A stretch of DNA of 46,385 nucleotides from Rhizophagus sp. LPA8_4_AMF (GCA_021464525.1 JADRCO010000166.1:1-46385), one strand, 5' to 3'. Positions 32,923 to 46,220 are shown, counted from the first letter of the stretch. Notes: generated by a model from the letters alone, not told the origin. Program-made: numbers and translations.

Positions 32923-34421
32923 TCATTGATTCATAACAGCAAATTCTTCGCGTTCACGACCGCGAATAATTGGAGGTTCAGTTCCTTTAGCATAAATATC
33001 TGTAAATAGTTCTGATTCATCAGGTGGTGGATCCTTTTGTGCTTCAGCCACTGCTTCTTCAACTATTGCTCTTGCTTCTTTTTCAAATTGCTAGATGAAT
33101 TAAAATATAATTTAGTCAGTCGTATTGCACAGAATTAAACATATACTTTATTTCCTATTATATACCTTAATTTCATCGTCAGTTGCAAAACCATGTTCTA
33201 AAATCCTTTGTCTTAAACCTGTAATGGGATCTTTTGTACTTCTCATATGTTGAATTTCTTCACGTGTACGATAACTTGTACCCGGGTCAGACATTGAATG
33301 ACCTCCATAGCGATACGTTACCATTTCCAATACAAGTGGTCCTTGATCATTAGCTGTCCAATTCTTTGCCCACGAGCAGGCTTGTTTCACAGCTAATACA
33401 TCCATTCCATTGATTTGAAGACCTGGAATATATTGACCTCTAGTATAATATTGTGCATTAGCAGAACTTCTACCTGCTGCCGTTCCCATTCCAAAAAAAT
33501 TATTCTCACAAACAAATATTGCCGGTAAATCCCATAATTTAGCCATATTAAAAGCTTCAAATACTTGTCCTTGATTCGCTGCTCCATCCCCATATAATAT
33601 AAATGTAGCATTCTTTTTTTCCAAATATTTTTGTGTAAATGCTATTCCCGTTCCAACAGGAACCTGAAAAGAAATTATAAGTTGATTTTATTCTTCCGCA
33701 GTAAAGGTATTTTTCAAAAAAATTAAATAAAATAAAAGATTTAAATACCTGAGCACCGACAATACCGTTACCCCCATAAAAATTCTTTGAAAACATATGC
33801 ATAGAACCACCTTTTCCTCGTGAAATTCCAGTCTTACGACCTTATTATAGAACGAATTAACACAATTAAAAATTTCTAATAGGATAACGCGTAATTAAAA
33901 AAAAACAAATACCCGTAAGCTCAGCTAGAATTGAATGAATAGTTCCACCGCGAATAAAGGTGAATCCATGACAGCGATATGCAGTGATAATTGCATCATC
34001 TTTCGCAATTGCAGCTTCCATACCTACTGCTACTGCTTCCTTGAGAAAAACAATAACAAATGGATTACAAAAATATATCATGTACCATTCAAAAAAACTC
34101 TTTCAATTCAGCGCTTCATATTTTTCAACTTACTTGACCAGTACATAAATGACAGAAACCTCTAATCAATTTCGACTTGTATAACCCGTCAGCAGCTATT
34201 TCCATTCTACGCATAACCACCATTTCCTTATACAAGCGGAGCAGTTCGTCCTTTGTAACTTCCATTTCAAGTGAAGGCGGATCGCATTTATAAGTTTTAA
34301 AGGAACTTTCAGGTAATGTAATATTTACGGCTTCTGCCGAAGCAGAAGCAAATTGACGTACAAACGACCTTCTATTAACTGATATATTTCGAGATAAACG
34401 AGAAGTGATAGAAGAGAGCAT
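32923..34421 (-). CDS. PDA1: Pyruvate dehydrogenase E1 component subunit alpha, mitochondrial
   Basis: Five exons on the minus strand (34421-34134, 34039-33913, 33840-33749, 33663-33166, 33090-32923) give 390 aa, the usual length. The N-terminal 30 residues ([19 protein letters not shown]) form a mitochondrial presequence. The thiamine-diphosphate motif [20 protein letters not shown] ending in CENN is intact. The regulatory phosphorylation loop [20 protein letters not shown] is present with its serines. With E1 beta it decarboxylates pyruvate and acetylates the E2 lipoyl group in the matrix. HLCTGQEA and GGSMHM also match the family. The start ATG follows a pyrimidine-poor leader, and a TCATGTGA site lies 142 bp upstream. 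Confidence 0.97.
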
Positions 34422-35262
34422 TTTTTATCGGTATCGAGAATGAAAAAAAAAGTAATACAAACATGTATGCATTGTACATCACGATATGATGCATATGCTT
34501 ACTGTTTGACCTGCTTTAATTATAAATCGTAAAATCGTAATTCTGGCAAAATTATTCAATATTCATGTGATTATGCTTCTAAACCATTTATAAATATTAT
34601 TTCTTTCAATTAGTAAAGCTTCTCCTTATACTTATAGCATAAAGATCATCATTAAGTAAAACATATAGATCGAAACACAAAAATAACTTATTATGTAAAA
34701 ATACGAGATACTTGATAGTGTTCATATGATCATATTTAGATCGATATAAACAGGTTTCTTTTGCTCTTATAAAAATTAATGGTATCAGAAGACATTTTTA
34801 CAAGTTATTTATCCTTAAAGTAGCATTGTGGATTATTGATTGCTATATATGGAATGTAACCGGTTTATCATGATAGTTTTAAGATTTCAAATATTTCAAA
34901 TAAAAGTAAATAAATTTACTAAGAAAATAAACCGCCATTTTACACGTTATGCGAATCAATTCGGTTATATCGATCACATCAGGGGGAAAAGTCAGATTAG
35001 AGAAGTTTGAGATCATCCATAAAAACAAAAAAAAAAGTTTTACTTTCACGAAAGTCTTTATATAGTGAGTTTATTTATAGTCTGCAACTATAATACTGTA
35101 ATGCAACCATAATGTAGTAAAACGTTATGACTACATACTGATTGCATAAAATCTGATGTGCTTTGCCCCAGTTATTGTGAAACATATCAAAAGCTTTATA
35201 TAAGATGTTCTTTATACATTTTTTTATTAGATTTTAACGATTATTAACGTCATTAAACGAGC
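34422..35262. other. Divergent intergenic region between PDA1 and the F-box gene
   Basis: This 0.84-kb gap holds both promoters. TCATGTGA occurs at 34563-34570, on the PDA1 side. No coding frame or repeat was identified. Confidence 0.5.
34563..34570. promoter_or_regulatory. E-box-like TCATGTGA site upstream of PDA1
   Basis: The motif lies 142 bp before the PDA1 start codon, in a typical fungal promoter position, and belongs to the recurrent TCAYGTGA family seen outside coding sequence in this window. Function is inferred. Confidence 0.3.
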
Positions 35263-37495
35263 ATGGCACGAACTCAAATCCCAGCCTCTTGCCTTAAGCA
35301 TATTCTGCTTCATTTAGAGGCAGAGGATGTTGCACGATGTGCACAAGTTTCAAGGTTATGGAGAGACGCCTGCTACGCGGATTCTTTATGGAAAGAATTT
35401 TGCGAACAAAGGTACTTTTTTTTGTAAATCGTACATTACCATTAACAAAATAAATTCGCTTTTCTATCTATTATGAGCTGAAATATTTTTATAATTTTAA
35501 TTCGTGTAGATGGAAATACTGGAAGTCAAAGCCCAAGAAAGCAGATGGGTGGAGACAAGTTTTTCTTGCACGAATGGCAACTGATCGATGGGCGTTCGAA
35601 ATTTTAGATGAATTAAGTGCCGGAGGTCCATTCTATTTGGCAAACATGAAAAAATTGAGGCAATTAGGGGATAATTGTCGTGATATGTTAATATGGGTTA
35701 TGGATAACCCTAACGAGGTAATTGATTGATATTTATTACTATTATAAAAAGAGATTTTTTTTTCGAAAAACTGATCTGGCTAATTACGCGTAATTAATCA
35801 ATTATTTTAGACGACTCTCACTCATTGTTATTTCGCAAAACGAGCTCTTCAGTTCATTCGTCGAAGTAGCGTCATTGAGAAATGGAAAGCATGGCGTAAT
35901 TATGAGTTAAATGTCTCTAATTTGGAAGGTTTCGCATTAATGGCTTCATTTTACAATGAACGTATCGACGTTGAAGATATAACCCGTGAAATTGACGAAT
36001 TGGCTGCAGAATTTAATGAAATGTGTAAAAAAGATCCTCCTGAATCTCAATTAGATAAATTTAGACGTCTGGCTGAATATTTTGGGGAAAAATATCCATC
36101 CACTGCCTCCGTTCTAGATATCGAAACCAGATTTTTATATTTGATTACCCCGCTTTTGGAGACAAAACAAAGCAAAGCTTGTGTAATGACCGTTTTGTTT
36201 CAAGAATTGGCGGGAAAGGTTGGGATAAAAAATGTGGATGTTGTTTCTGATCGCGAAAAAATAACGTTTAGAAGGTATCATTTTGTTCGATATAGGGATT
36301 TTTATTCGTCAACTCCACTATTGACGGATCATGATCATCAGGAGAACGAAGACGAAGAAGAAATGGATCATGATATTTATCATATTGATTTTAAGAAACA
36401 TTCTGAGACAGGAGTGCTTACGATTGAACAGTTTGACAAGCACAGTTCGAAATTTTATGGTTCATATACACCAGAATATAAATATATTCCACAGCGAAGA
36501 TTATTTAGACTGTTTTTGCAGGACTATTGGCAAAGTCTTACTGCAATTAGAGGATATAATCGAGATATAATTTATGGAACTGCATTGCAGTTACATTTTA
36601 TTAGGTCACCAGATCATTTTAAATCACCTGATTTTTTAGAATTTTCACTTGGGGATATGTGTAGACTTATGAATTTTTGGTGGTCGTTTATCGCAGCGAG
36701 ATATCGATACCCAGAAGATTATGAATTAGGAAAAGTAGCAATATCTGATATTGAACTATATATATCCACAGGGACGATGCCCGAGCAAGGAATGTGGCGA
36801 AGATTAATTGAAAATGTGAAAGCTGATATTGAAGGTTTGGAAGAAGATGATCATATCGATTGGGACTATGCTTCAGGTCAATCAATTCGAGGACAACTAG
36901 GAAAAAAAGATCCTAAATTCTTTATAGGCGATGTTGTTTGTTTTAAAAAATTTCATAGTTTAGGTGTGATATGTCGCTGGGATAGAAGTAAGTTTAAGTT
37001 TAAGTTTATTGCATTTATACGAAATTTTGAATTTAAAATAGAAAATGAGAATATATCTTTTGATTGTTTTTCCAGCTTACAATGCTGAAATTGCAGCAAA
37101 TGTGGCTAAATTCGTATGGACGGTAATATAAATTCAAAATTATCGATATAAACAATCGTATAATGTATTCTATAATTCAAAAGTATTTATTTCCTTAGGA
37201 TGTTGAATCACCGCGAAATGAGCCTTTTTACGAAGTGTTGACCCACCGAGGCTCATTTTTATATTGTGGGCAAAAAACATTAGTTATTGAACCATATGAT
37301 TCAGAACGATTGTTAAGGATGGTGCCGGCAAGTGTGTATGGGGACCATATAGGAGATGAGGCAGATTGGGAACTAGCTAAAGCTCTTGGACCTGTAACAA
37401 CTGAATTAGTGGGTTGTTATTTTGAACGGTGGAATCCAGAAAGTTGTAAATATATTATGAATGAAGTTTCAGCAAAATGGTTTCCACATGGATGA
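35263..37495 (+). CDS. FBXO21: FBXO21-like F-box protein with transglutaminase-like and YccV/HspQ domains
   Basis: Five exons (35263-35411, 35510-35717, 35811-36987, 37076-37122, 37199-37495) give 625 aa, almost the same as human FBXO21 (628). Residues about 5-48 are an F-box (IPASCLKHILLHLEAEDVAR, SRLWRDACYADSLWKEF), which would bind Skp1 in an SCF ubiquitin ligase. The middle is a SirB1/transglutaminase-like region (RRLAEYFGEKYPS, VLFQELAGKVG). The C-terminal 110 residues (KFFIGDVVCFKKFHSLGVIC, then PFYEVLTHRG, LRMVPASVYGD) form the YccV/HspQ hemimethylated-DNA-binding-like fold. This architecture is specific to the FBXO21 group. An acidic His/Glu/Asp stretch near residue 255 interrupts the middle domain. 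The substrate is unknown. Confidence 0.9.
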
Positions 37496-38116
37496 TACTT
37501 CATTTTATTTTATTTTTTTTATTATTTATTATGGTATGTTTCAGAGATTTAGTATCTTATTGGTGAACTTTTATTAGTTACAATATAAATATATATTTAT
37601 ATTTATCTTTTATTAGATCTACTTGTTATTCGTGGCGAATTTACATTGGAATAAAAGGCGAGAATGCGATTATATTTGGTATTTACGTTACATCGATTAC
37701 TTGTAAACATGAGAAATGATAATTTAAACAACGTACGAAATACAATGAATATTTATTGGTATTTATTTAGTATTCAAGTAGTAGAATGTTTAAGACAATT
37801 ACGTATTTTAGCAGTATTATTAGGCATTATCAATTAACTTAAATTCATTTTCAGATTAATCGTTATCCGAGTTTATTGCCGTTTTTTTTTTCAATTTTAG
37901 AATCAAAAATTTTTTTTTTTTGAATTTCATAAAATTAATTAAAAATTAATTATCGAGTCTTTGAATTCTTCCATAATCCATAAATATATTAAGATTACGC
38001 GAAAAAAAAACAATGTTATGATTTTAAATTTACTCTGTAAATATACTTCCCCCCTCCCCTTTCGTTTATTCTGTATTAAATTTTCCATAGTTTAGAATCA
38101 TCCATTATGTTTAATT

Positions 38117-38149
<33 letters not shown>

Positions 38150-38846
38150 GCGAATTAATTAAAATTGAATAAATAAATTTCATTAGAGAATAAGAACTTT
38201 TCAAAATTGAATTTGTCCATTCAAAATTTTCAATGTAACACATTATAATGGTGATATCCAATGAGAAGGATTCATTTGATTCTTTCTACTGTATTAGATA
38301 ATACAAAAGAAGGAAATCTTAAAGAATATTCGATCACAAGTTTGACAACTTAACTGTCAAACATTGAGGTAAATAAATAAAATGAAATCGGAATTAAGAA
38401 ACGAGTAACTCTTTTTTTTTAAAAAATAATTCTCATTTGCAAAAATAGAATAAGTTACGGAAGAAGAAAAAATTGCTTAGCAAATTAGCCACGAAATTTA
38501 ATAAATGGTTTGATAGTTCGAATTTATAAACTGCGTGACGTTTGGGACGAGTTGATGAAACTGGTACTGTAATTTAGAATTTCGTGAAACAAGCCTAAAT
38601 CGGCCCATCTGCAGATGTAAGTTATCAATAATATAGCGTAGGAAGGACAAGTACACTTGATAGCTTAGACCCCTTTACATTTTACTTCATTAAAAAAAAA
38701 GTTCTTACATCCGTAGTGAATAATACCTTTCCCTTACTAGGCTTTATTTTCTTCCCTATTTTTCAGTTTCTTTTGTCTCTGTTGGGTACTCAAATATATT
38801 TTCTTTTGGTTAGAGAAATTTATATATATATATATATCTAATAATT
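37496..38846. other. Intergenic region upstream of CDC42
   Basis: It contains the 3' UTR of the F-box gene, a T22-A13 tract at 38115-38149 that could form a perfect hairpin, and just before the CDC42 start an alternating TA run (about 38820-38838). No coding frame was recognised. Confidence 0.5.
38115..38149. repeat. T-tract/A-tract palindrome
   Basis: Twenty-two T residues run directly into thirteen A residues. It is the longest of several T-to-A junction tracts in the window. It could be a nucleosome-excluding element or, given the difficulty of sequencing such tracts, partly an assembly product. Confidence 0.6.
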
Positions 38847-39999
<1,153 letters not shown>

Positions 40000-41978
40000 A
40001 CTTAGATGAATAATTAATTTTATTTTTTGTTACGTAATTGACCTATTTTATTATATCGTCCTTATAGTTTTATTGATTTATATTTTTTATTTTATAATCA
40101 AATTGTTCGTTTTATTAAATAAATATATTCCCACCCAATTCACATTACTTCCACATATCAAATACCTATGTAGTTCTTTTTGTTTTCATTTTTATTGTTG
40201 GTCAAAATTATTGTGTAGAGTATTTGATTTGATTTATAGTTATACGTCTTTATTAGGTTATTATTTACTTTTTTCTCCATTTAAATTAGTCGTTCTTCCG
40301 GTTACTTTATTAAATTTGTATCCCTTCAAAAAATTCGTATATTAAAAACCTAATGTAAAATAACAGTTAGATCACGTGAGGTTGTATTAAACCAGACTCC
40401 TTACTAAATTTATAAATTCAAGTAGAATTGGCAATACCAAATTCGCCAATCTGAAACGAATTAATTTTTCGTACAAATTATTTTTTTAGTTTGTGTAAAG
40501 TGATGCAATTTATTCAAATTTGTAATGGTTTAAGTAATTAAATGACGAAATTTTATTTTAACCCCGTACTAAAAATAATTATGTCAATTACACGGAAATA
40601 TTCGTTTAAAATATTAACGTCTAAAATATTAATTCTTTGCTCTCGACCGCCCTCTTTTCTAAATAAGTAATAGCCTAAGCCTAAACTTTCTCCTAAATCT
40701 TCTCGCTATTTTGCCTCTAAATATTTTCGAGCTGGGCTATGATAAAATTTAACACTTTCGAGTTCTTTTAGATAAAGAATTTCCAATTTGAAATTTGACG
40801 TTCCAATTGAAATATTTAAGTAACATATACCAATTATCATTAAAACTCGCCATTTATTACGAGAAAGTAATTCTTATGCACTTGTGATATTGAACTTTAT
40901 CTTTCACCCAACTCAAGATAATTACGGTAATAATTCATTATGCCAACCTCTTTTGGCTGATGTTTGCCAACATGAACCCTGGATAGTTGCTTCGATAGAC
41001 ATGATCATGTCTACTTAATGTCATGGTGATTGCTGGCCAAAAAGTCCCATAGTGTTTTTCATTAAATTAATTATTAACTTTTTGATTTATTTTCCAAGTA
41101 TCAATCAATAAATGGAACTATATAAATAAGTAAATAATCAACTACCTTTGATGGGCAATCATGCTGAATGGAGTATCGCTGGATGTTTATAGTTTGTACA
41201 ATATCCAGAATCCAATGTCCTGACACCTAGTATGATAAAGGCGCAACAACTATAAAGGTACAATCAAAATTCGCAAGCATTATTTGATTATTTGTAAATG
41301 CCAAGCGGAAACCCGAAAATCTCGATTGTTCATAGTAATGAAAGATTATCTGTTCCCAAAATATTATTCAATGTTGAAGTGAAACCAAGCAGAAATATCT
41401 GAAGAAATAATCAATTAATGCAACTTATCCTGAAATATTTTCTCCTTTATCTTTAATGAATTATCATTATTGCGCCACAGTCACGTGATACCGGTGCCTT
41501 CGACGCGTTGTAAATCAGTTGTAATTTTTTTTATCACAAATTCGTTTTATGGATCGTGGACTGCGACTTTTAACGACCAGACATTTTGAATTTCGTTGCA
41601 GCGAGACCGTAAAAAGGTTCATAATTATTTCAAGGAGCGGAAGGCTTCCGCTTGGTGGTTTCAAGATTGAGTGTATTATTTGGACTGAGACAGATCTTGA
41701 CTTCGTTCAGGCTTTACTCTTTTCACTGATAACTTGCCTAATTGTATTCCTGGTCCAGTCAGAGCTTTTTGTACTGATTACCTCGCATTGGTTAAATGTG
41801 TAGTATTATTGCTATCTTTTTGTTGGAGTAGTACATAAGCATTTGAATCCTTACATAACCAAAACTCGATCCTGGACAAGTAATAATAGAAGTATGTTGC
41901 AATGTCTTTTCAAGGTTCTTGCAGCCAACAGTGCATAGGTAAACAGCTGTTCTTCATAATACCGTTGAGGTAAGTTGA
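40000..41978. other. Region without intact genes; decayed coding-like stretch on the minus strand
   Basis: After the CDC42 3' UTR there is no intact gene. On the minus strand about 40560-40885 reads for over 90 codons with one TAG (NKWRVLMIIGICYLNISIG near the start, then KELESVKFYHSPARKYLEA), possibly a pseudogene. TCACGTGA occurs at 40372-40379 and 41481-41488. The 84-codon frame at 41549-41803 has no recognisable features. Confidence 0.4.
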
Positions 41979-42017
41979 TATGTATACATCCGCTTCTGTT
42001 TCGAACAAAATTCTCAG

Positions 42018-42465
42018 CACATCATAACCCTGCAGGACACGCTATACCTTAACGCAGCAACCAGTGCCTTTCAGAATCATTTGCAATCAAGGTCTCTAGG
42101 AACTTCAGAAACTTCAAGATCTCTATCACCTGGAGGAACTTTAGGGACTTTAGGAACTCCACGAGCTTCACAAACTCCACCGCAAACTTTTCGGGATCTA
42201 ACACTGTTGGATACGCCTAACGAAAGGTCCTTTGAGAAAGGGGAATTTCACAGTAAGTTTCAAATTTCTTCTTTCTATGTATCGTTTTCACGAAACAGAT
42301 GACATCTTGACAGCGTCTGTTCCTTTTTCGCGTGGTAGATATATCCAAGACATTTCTATTGTATGCACGTTTGGAAAAGCAATTGAAGAAATAGGAGAAG
42401 AACTCGCTAAAAAATTGTTATCTGTTCGAGATATTAACCCTGAAGTGTTGATACCTACGTTATAG
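42018..42465 (+). pseudogene. Possible two-exon gene fragment, unrecognised
   Basis: A readable frame follows an acceptor-like TTCTCAG at 42011-42017, with a low-complexity Gly/Thr/Ser-rich part (SLSPGGTLGTLGTPRASQTP). A donor at about 42252 (GTAAGT) and acceptor at about 42299 would join GEFH to DILTASVPFSRGRYIQD in frame and continue to TAG at 42463-42465. I found no phase-consistent upstream exon with a start. It could be a real but short gene, a pseudogene, or chance. No family is recognised. Confidence 0.3.
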
Positions 42466-42804
42466 AATTACATTGACACCGTTCTTAAAGGAAATAAAGA
42501 AACTTTTCAAAATAAAGTTCAGGACAAAGTAGTGGACATTGGAGAGGACCTTTTTCAATTATATTGTAAAAAAGTTTTAATCGATTTAATCGATTTGTAG
42601 GTAGACATCAATATCTATCAGTTTTTTCATAAAAGGAGATACTGACAACTGCTTTCCTCTTAGTTACCACCTCGTGGACGTTAATCCTATAATGAGCAGA
42701 AAAATTGGCGAGCGCAAACACCAATTTCTTCATTATTCAAGTTCTATGAGAGAACGTTTTCATTGAATTTGATTGGATCGAATCGCATGTCCACGCCGCG
42801 AAAA

Positions 42805-43239
42805 TTATGATTGTTCGAACAGACACTCAGGGAACTCGAATATCCGATGGCTTTGATATATTTCATATGGAGGTCCATGTAATACAACCGAGAAACATAC
42901 TATGGGTGTTGCAAAGAAAACCATGCAAACAGATATTTTAAACTTAATCGCAATACTACGACACCACCTTGATTGTAGCTTAAGTCTTGCTACAATAATT
43001 AGGGTGTATAGTATCCAGTCTATTAGTGAGTGAATGCATGATTTATACTTACGTGTTAGTGATTGCATTTTCTCATACATTGTTCCTATTTTTTCAGATT
43101 CCCGATTAACTCTATATTCGTTAAGCATGCTTTCTGATGATCGTTTCCTTGTGACTGAGCTTGCCACTGTTGTTATACCTTTTGTTTTAATGGTCGAAGT
43201 CAATACAAAGCTATCATTAGAATGATGGCTGTTTTCCAT
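42805..43239 (-). CDS. Hypothetical small membrane protein
   Basis: An ATG-started frame of 144 codons. The N-terminal half is Ser/Thr/Arg/Glu-rich and polar. The second half has hydrophobic segments (WILYTLIIVARLKL and ISVCMVFFATPIVCFSVVL) that could span the membrane, and ends in HRIFEFPECLFEQS. A 33-nt GTAAGT...TAG segment (43052-43020) could be removed in frame but is shorter than a normal intron. No family is recognised, and the surroundings are degenerate, so this may be a relic. It is moderately long for such AT-rich DNA. Confidence 0.35.
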   Translation of the reverse strand: MENSHHSNDSFVLTSTIKTKGITTVASSVTRKRSSESMLNEYRVNRESEKIGTMYEKMQSLTRKYKSCIHSLIDWILYTLIIVARLKLQSRWCRSIAIKFKISVCMVFFATPIVCFSVVLHGPPYEIYQSHRIFEFPECLFEQS

Positions 43240-44322
43240 GTACGTGTTTAAATCGGTTGTCTGATGATCATGCTTTTATTTTTCCGGTATATTCATTCAT
43301 ATTAGTGGTATCTTGTGTAGGATGAAATCATAAAACAAGAGAAATTTAATAAAAGAAATTAACCGGTTTGTACTTCGTCCAAAGGAAACGACAGTGCGTC
43401 ATGTATTGAAGATTCCCGAACTGGAATGATACTGAATTGTCATTATTTATTTATTCAAAATTATCTTTTGTGTATCTTTTTTGTTTTTCAAAGAAGCTGC
43501 AAAATGTCAAATTATTTTTAATGCTTAATGTTATCACATGAACACTAAGTTTTTAGATGTCTATGATCTATGATATATAGCGTAGATGCCGTGTTATTTT
43601 TTTTACTTTACCCACATATCCATGCCGGTCATCAAGGACGGCAGAGGTGCGAGTAAAAAAGACCTCACTTGCCCTAACTTTCTACTCGTAAAGGTAATCC
43701 ACCAAAGTTGTGTCGGTCATCAAGACGGTAACTTGGTGGAGACTGGGTGATCCTCGGATTAACTGGACCTTTTGCTTATGCTTACACTATTTTATTGTTA
43801 AAATTACTAGTAAAGATTAATCAAGAAAAGGAGAGGTATATATTGCATTGCCAAGATAACTTCAAAATTGTATAAGATTATTTACGGTTATTTATAATAT
43901 ATCATGCCACGCGAACAAGAAAAAAACGAAAGCCTTCGATGATGGATTCAACTACCTTTATGTGATCGTTATAATAGGTGAAATTTTTTCTGATCTTGAT
44001 CATTTTCCCATTGGTTTTTGTGACACAAAGGATTCACATATTTAAATATCTTGCATGACACACTTGTTTAGATAGAGCTGAAATAAAACCATCAACTAAA
44101 GATATAAGCATAGATAATATACATAGTACATCCGATAGAACGATACGATGTTGAAAAGTGGCACTATGAATAAAAGAATGTGATGCTGGAGAATAACGAG
44201 GATTTAAAAGAAGAAAATAGTAAACAAAAGTATCGATTGAAAATTATAAACCAGTAGATTTGTAAACGGTGAACGTGATGCAATATGATAATTATTAATC
44301 ACGTGACACAATTTAAATTTGC
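43240..44322. other. Gene-free region with a structured GC-richer island
   Basis: No coding frame is recognisable. The main feature is the folded island at 43624-43770, given separately. TCACATGA is at 43534-43541 and TCACGTGA at 44299-44306. Confidence 0.5.
43624..43770. repeat. GC-richer island with three hairpins and an internal duplication
   Basis: Against an AT-rich background this segment holds the word CGGTCATCAAG(G)ACGG twice (43626-43641 and 43714-43728). It can form stems GAGGT/ACCTC (43644-43648 with 43662-43666) and CCACCAAAGTT/AACTTGGTGG (43699-43709 with 43730-43739). It could be a structured RNA, part of a transposon's untranslated end, or a SINE-like unit. No tRNA-type A or B box is clear. 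Confidence 0.4.
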
Positions 44323-44554
44323 TGTTAGAAGTATAGAATTAGTCAGATTGTCCAGTTCATTTTTGTTTATAATTTTATAATTTGTTGTATCTTATTACAT
44401 GTTAGGATAGGAATCTTAGAATTAAGCCTAGATAAGCGGTATAGTGGGTTCGTCCTGTTATGTTATCATAAATGTGTTAATAAAAGCGTTTCATTTAGAG
44501 AGACTGTTGGTTATTCTTATACTCACATTATTCGTAAAGGTTTAGCGCGCAACA
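44323..44554 (+). mobile_element. Possible solo LTR
   Basis: The segment starts TGTTAG and ends GCGCGCAACA, giving the TG...CA type of LTR ends (TGTT/AACA). An AATAAAAGCG poly(A)-like signal sits about 75 bp from the end, in the usual R/U5 position. No tRNA primer-binding site follows and no target duplication is visible, so it would be an old solo LTR. The call rests on layout only. Confidence 0.35.
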
Positions 44555-45415
44555 TATGAAGTCGTATGCGCTGTTATATATAAAAGTAAAATAATATTGC
44601 GCCTATCAACTTTTGCAAACTGCGTAGATCCACTGGAAAGAGGTGAAAAAATAGTAATAAACTAAATTGAAAGGAAAATTATTAAAATTAACAAATTTGT
44701 TTATGCAGCTTATATGCTTATAAATTTAATAAATATTAAATTACATAGGAATCATAAAATATTTTAAATTTATTTTTAACGTTAATCATTTATTCGAATT
44801 GAGTATCCTCCTAATCCAACCCAAATATAATTACAATGAAAATTAAACTAGTAATTTTATTAATAAGAAATATAAGAAATATATATGTATACTATTACTA
44901 CTGTAAATTGATTTTTTTTTTGCACGCATTGTTTTATCCAGCGCGGACTGTATCATGTGCTAAACTAGATCGCCTTTTAGCAGGCCCACCACACTAGTCC
45001 CTAAATTAAAATTTATCTATTATGTTCAAAAAAAATTAATGAAAAAATGAATAAATAAATTAGATAAAAAAGGTCAATTACAGTACCTGCTGTAGAACTC
45101 TTCACAAATCATTTAAGGTAAGCGTCAAAGAATGGGTACTATAAAAGTTCTTACAGACTGCTAAATAATCTCGCGCAGATGTGGATAGGTAGTTTCCTGC
45201 GTCTATTATATTGAAATGAATTTTATATTTACCAAAGACTTTTTAAAAGTATGTAACTTTCCTTCCACTATTGTAAAAAGTTCATTTTAAACGAACAGTA
45301 GAGTTCCTTCCGATTCATCCTTATTTAAATCATCATCCATCTCGAAAATTCAAAAAAGTTGTTTTAAAATTTCATGATTAGTAGAAATGAAGGATTATCT
45401 CGATGATTTCTGGTA

Positions 45416-45560
45416 TACAGTCAAAACTCGGTATAATAGCTATGCAATATAACGAATTTCATGATAAAGATAATACATGAACATGTAAAAATCGTTATAC
45501 CAAACTTGTAAATTCCTATATAGCAGTAAACTGGAGGGTGAGTTCTGACTTCTGACTGTA
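45416..45560. mobile_element. Small pogo-like non-autonomous element, second copy
   Basis: The left end is TA-CAGTCAAAACTCGGTATAATAGC; the reverse complement of the right end is TA-CAGTCAGAAGTCAGAACTC. The ends match those of the element at 30612-30799 and the pogo-like end at 429, and TA flanks both sides. The interior is 120 bp of AT-rich sequence with no coding capacity. Confidence 0.55.
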
Positions 45561-46220
45561 TGTGTCTATGTATCTTTAGAAATTTTATATACTCTTGTTT
45601 CCATTTTGATTCATGTAATATTTTAATTTTATTCATAGATCAATAACTAAACAACACCTTTTAATTAATGCTATACGGTACATCCCTGGAGAAAATAATG
45701 GCGGTGAGAACACCGCTTCTTAATTTGGTCATAACTTCGTTTCTATCCCCATTACTTACCAAATTAAATAATGAGATGCTTATTTAAAAAAGTAATTCCA
45801 AATACAGACATTATTTTTATTTTATTCCACAAAATGACCTCCATTACATTCTAAATATCATACTACATTTCACTTTTTTAATTTTCATTAAGAAAACCTT
45901 AGAATATATGTATTTTTTACTAACTATTAATTTTAGATTATTTATGAGCTTTTTAGTTTTTATTATAATAAAGATATAAATTAACAACTTTCATAATATT
46001 TGAGATAATATAAAGATTTTTTTTAATAATACTGTAAGTATTTCTTGTTCATTCCCTATAAAAAAAATTTTTACTAAAATATATTTAAAATACACTTAAA
46101 ATATACCTACATACTTAAAATATACTAAAAATATACTGAAATGGCAAAAATTAAATATAATTTAATAATAATTTAATTACAATTTAAGTATATAAAAATA
46201 GAGAATTACTAAACTTAACC

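Noticed and set aside
40073-40345. 90-codon plus ORF after CDC42
   Set aside because: Phe/Leu/Tyr/Ile-rich translation typical of T-rich 3' UTR; no ATG context or neighbours support it.
41549-41803. 84-codon plus ORF
   Set aside because: Although somewhat hydrophobic at its end, it has no recognisable family, splice partners or conserved motif.
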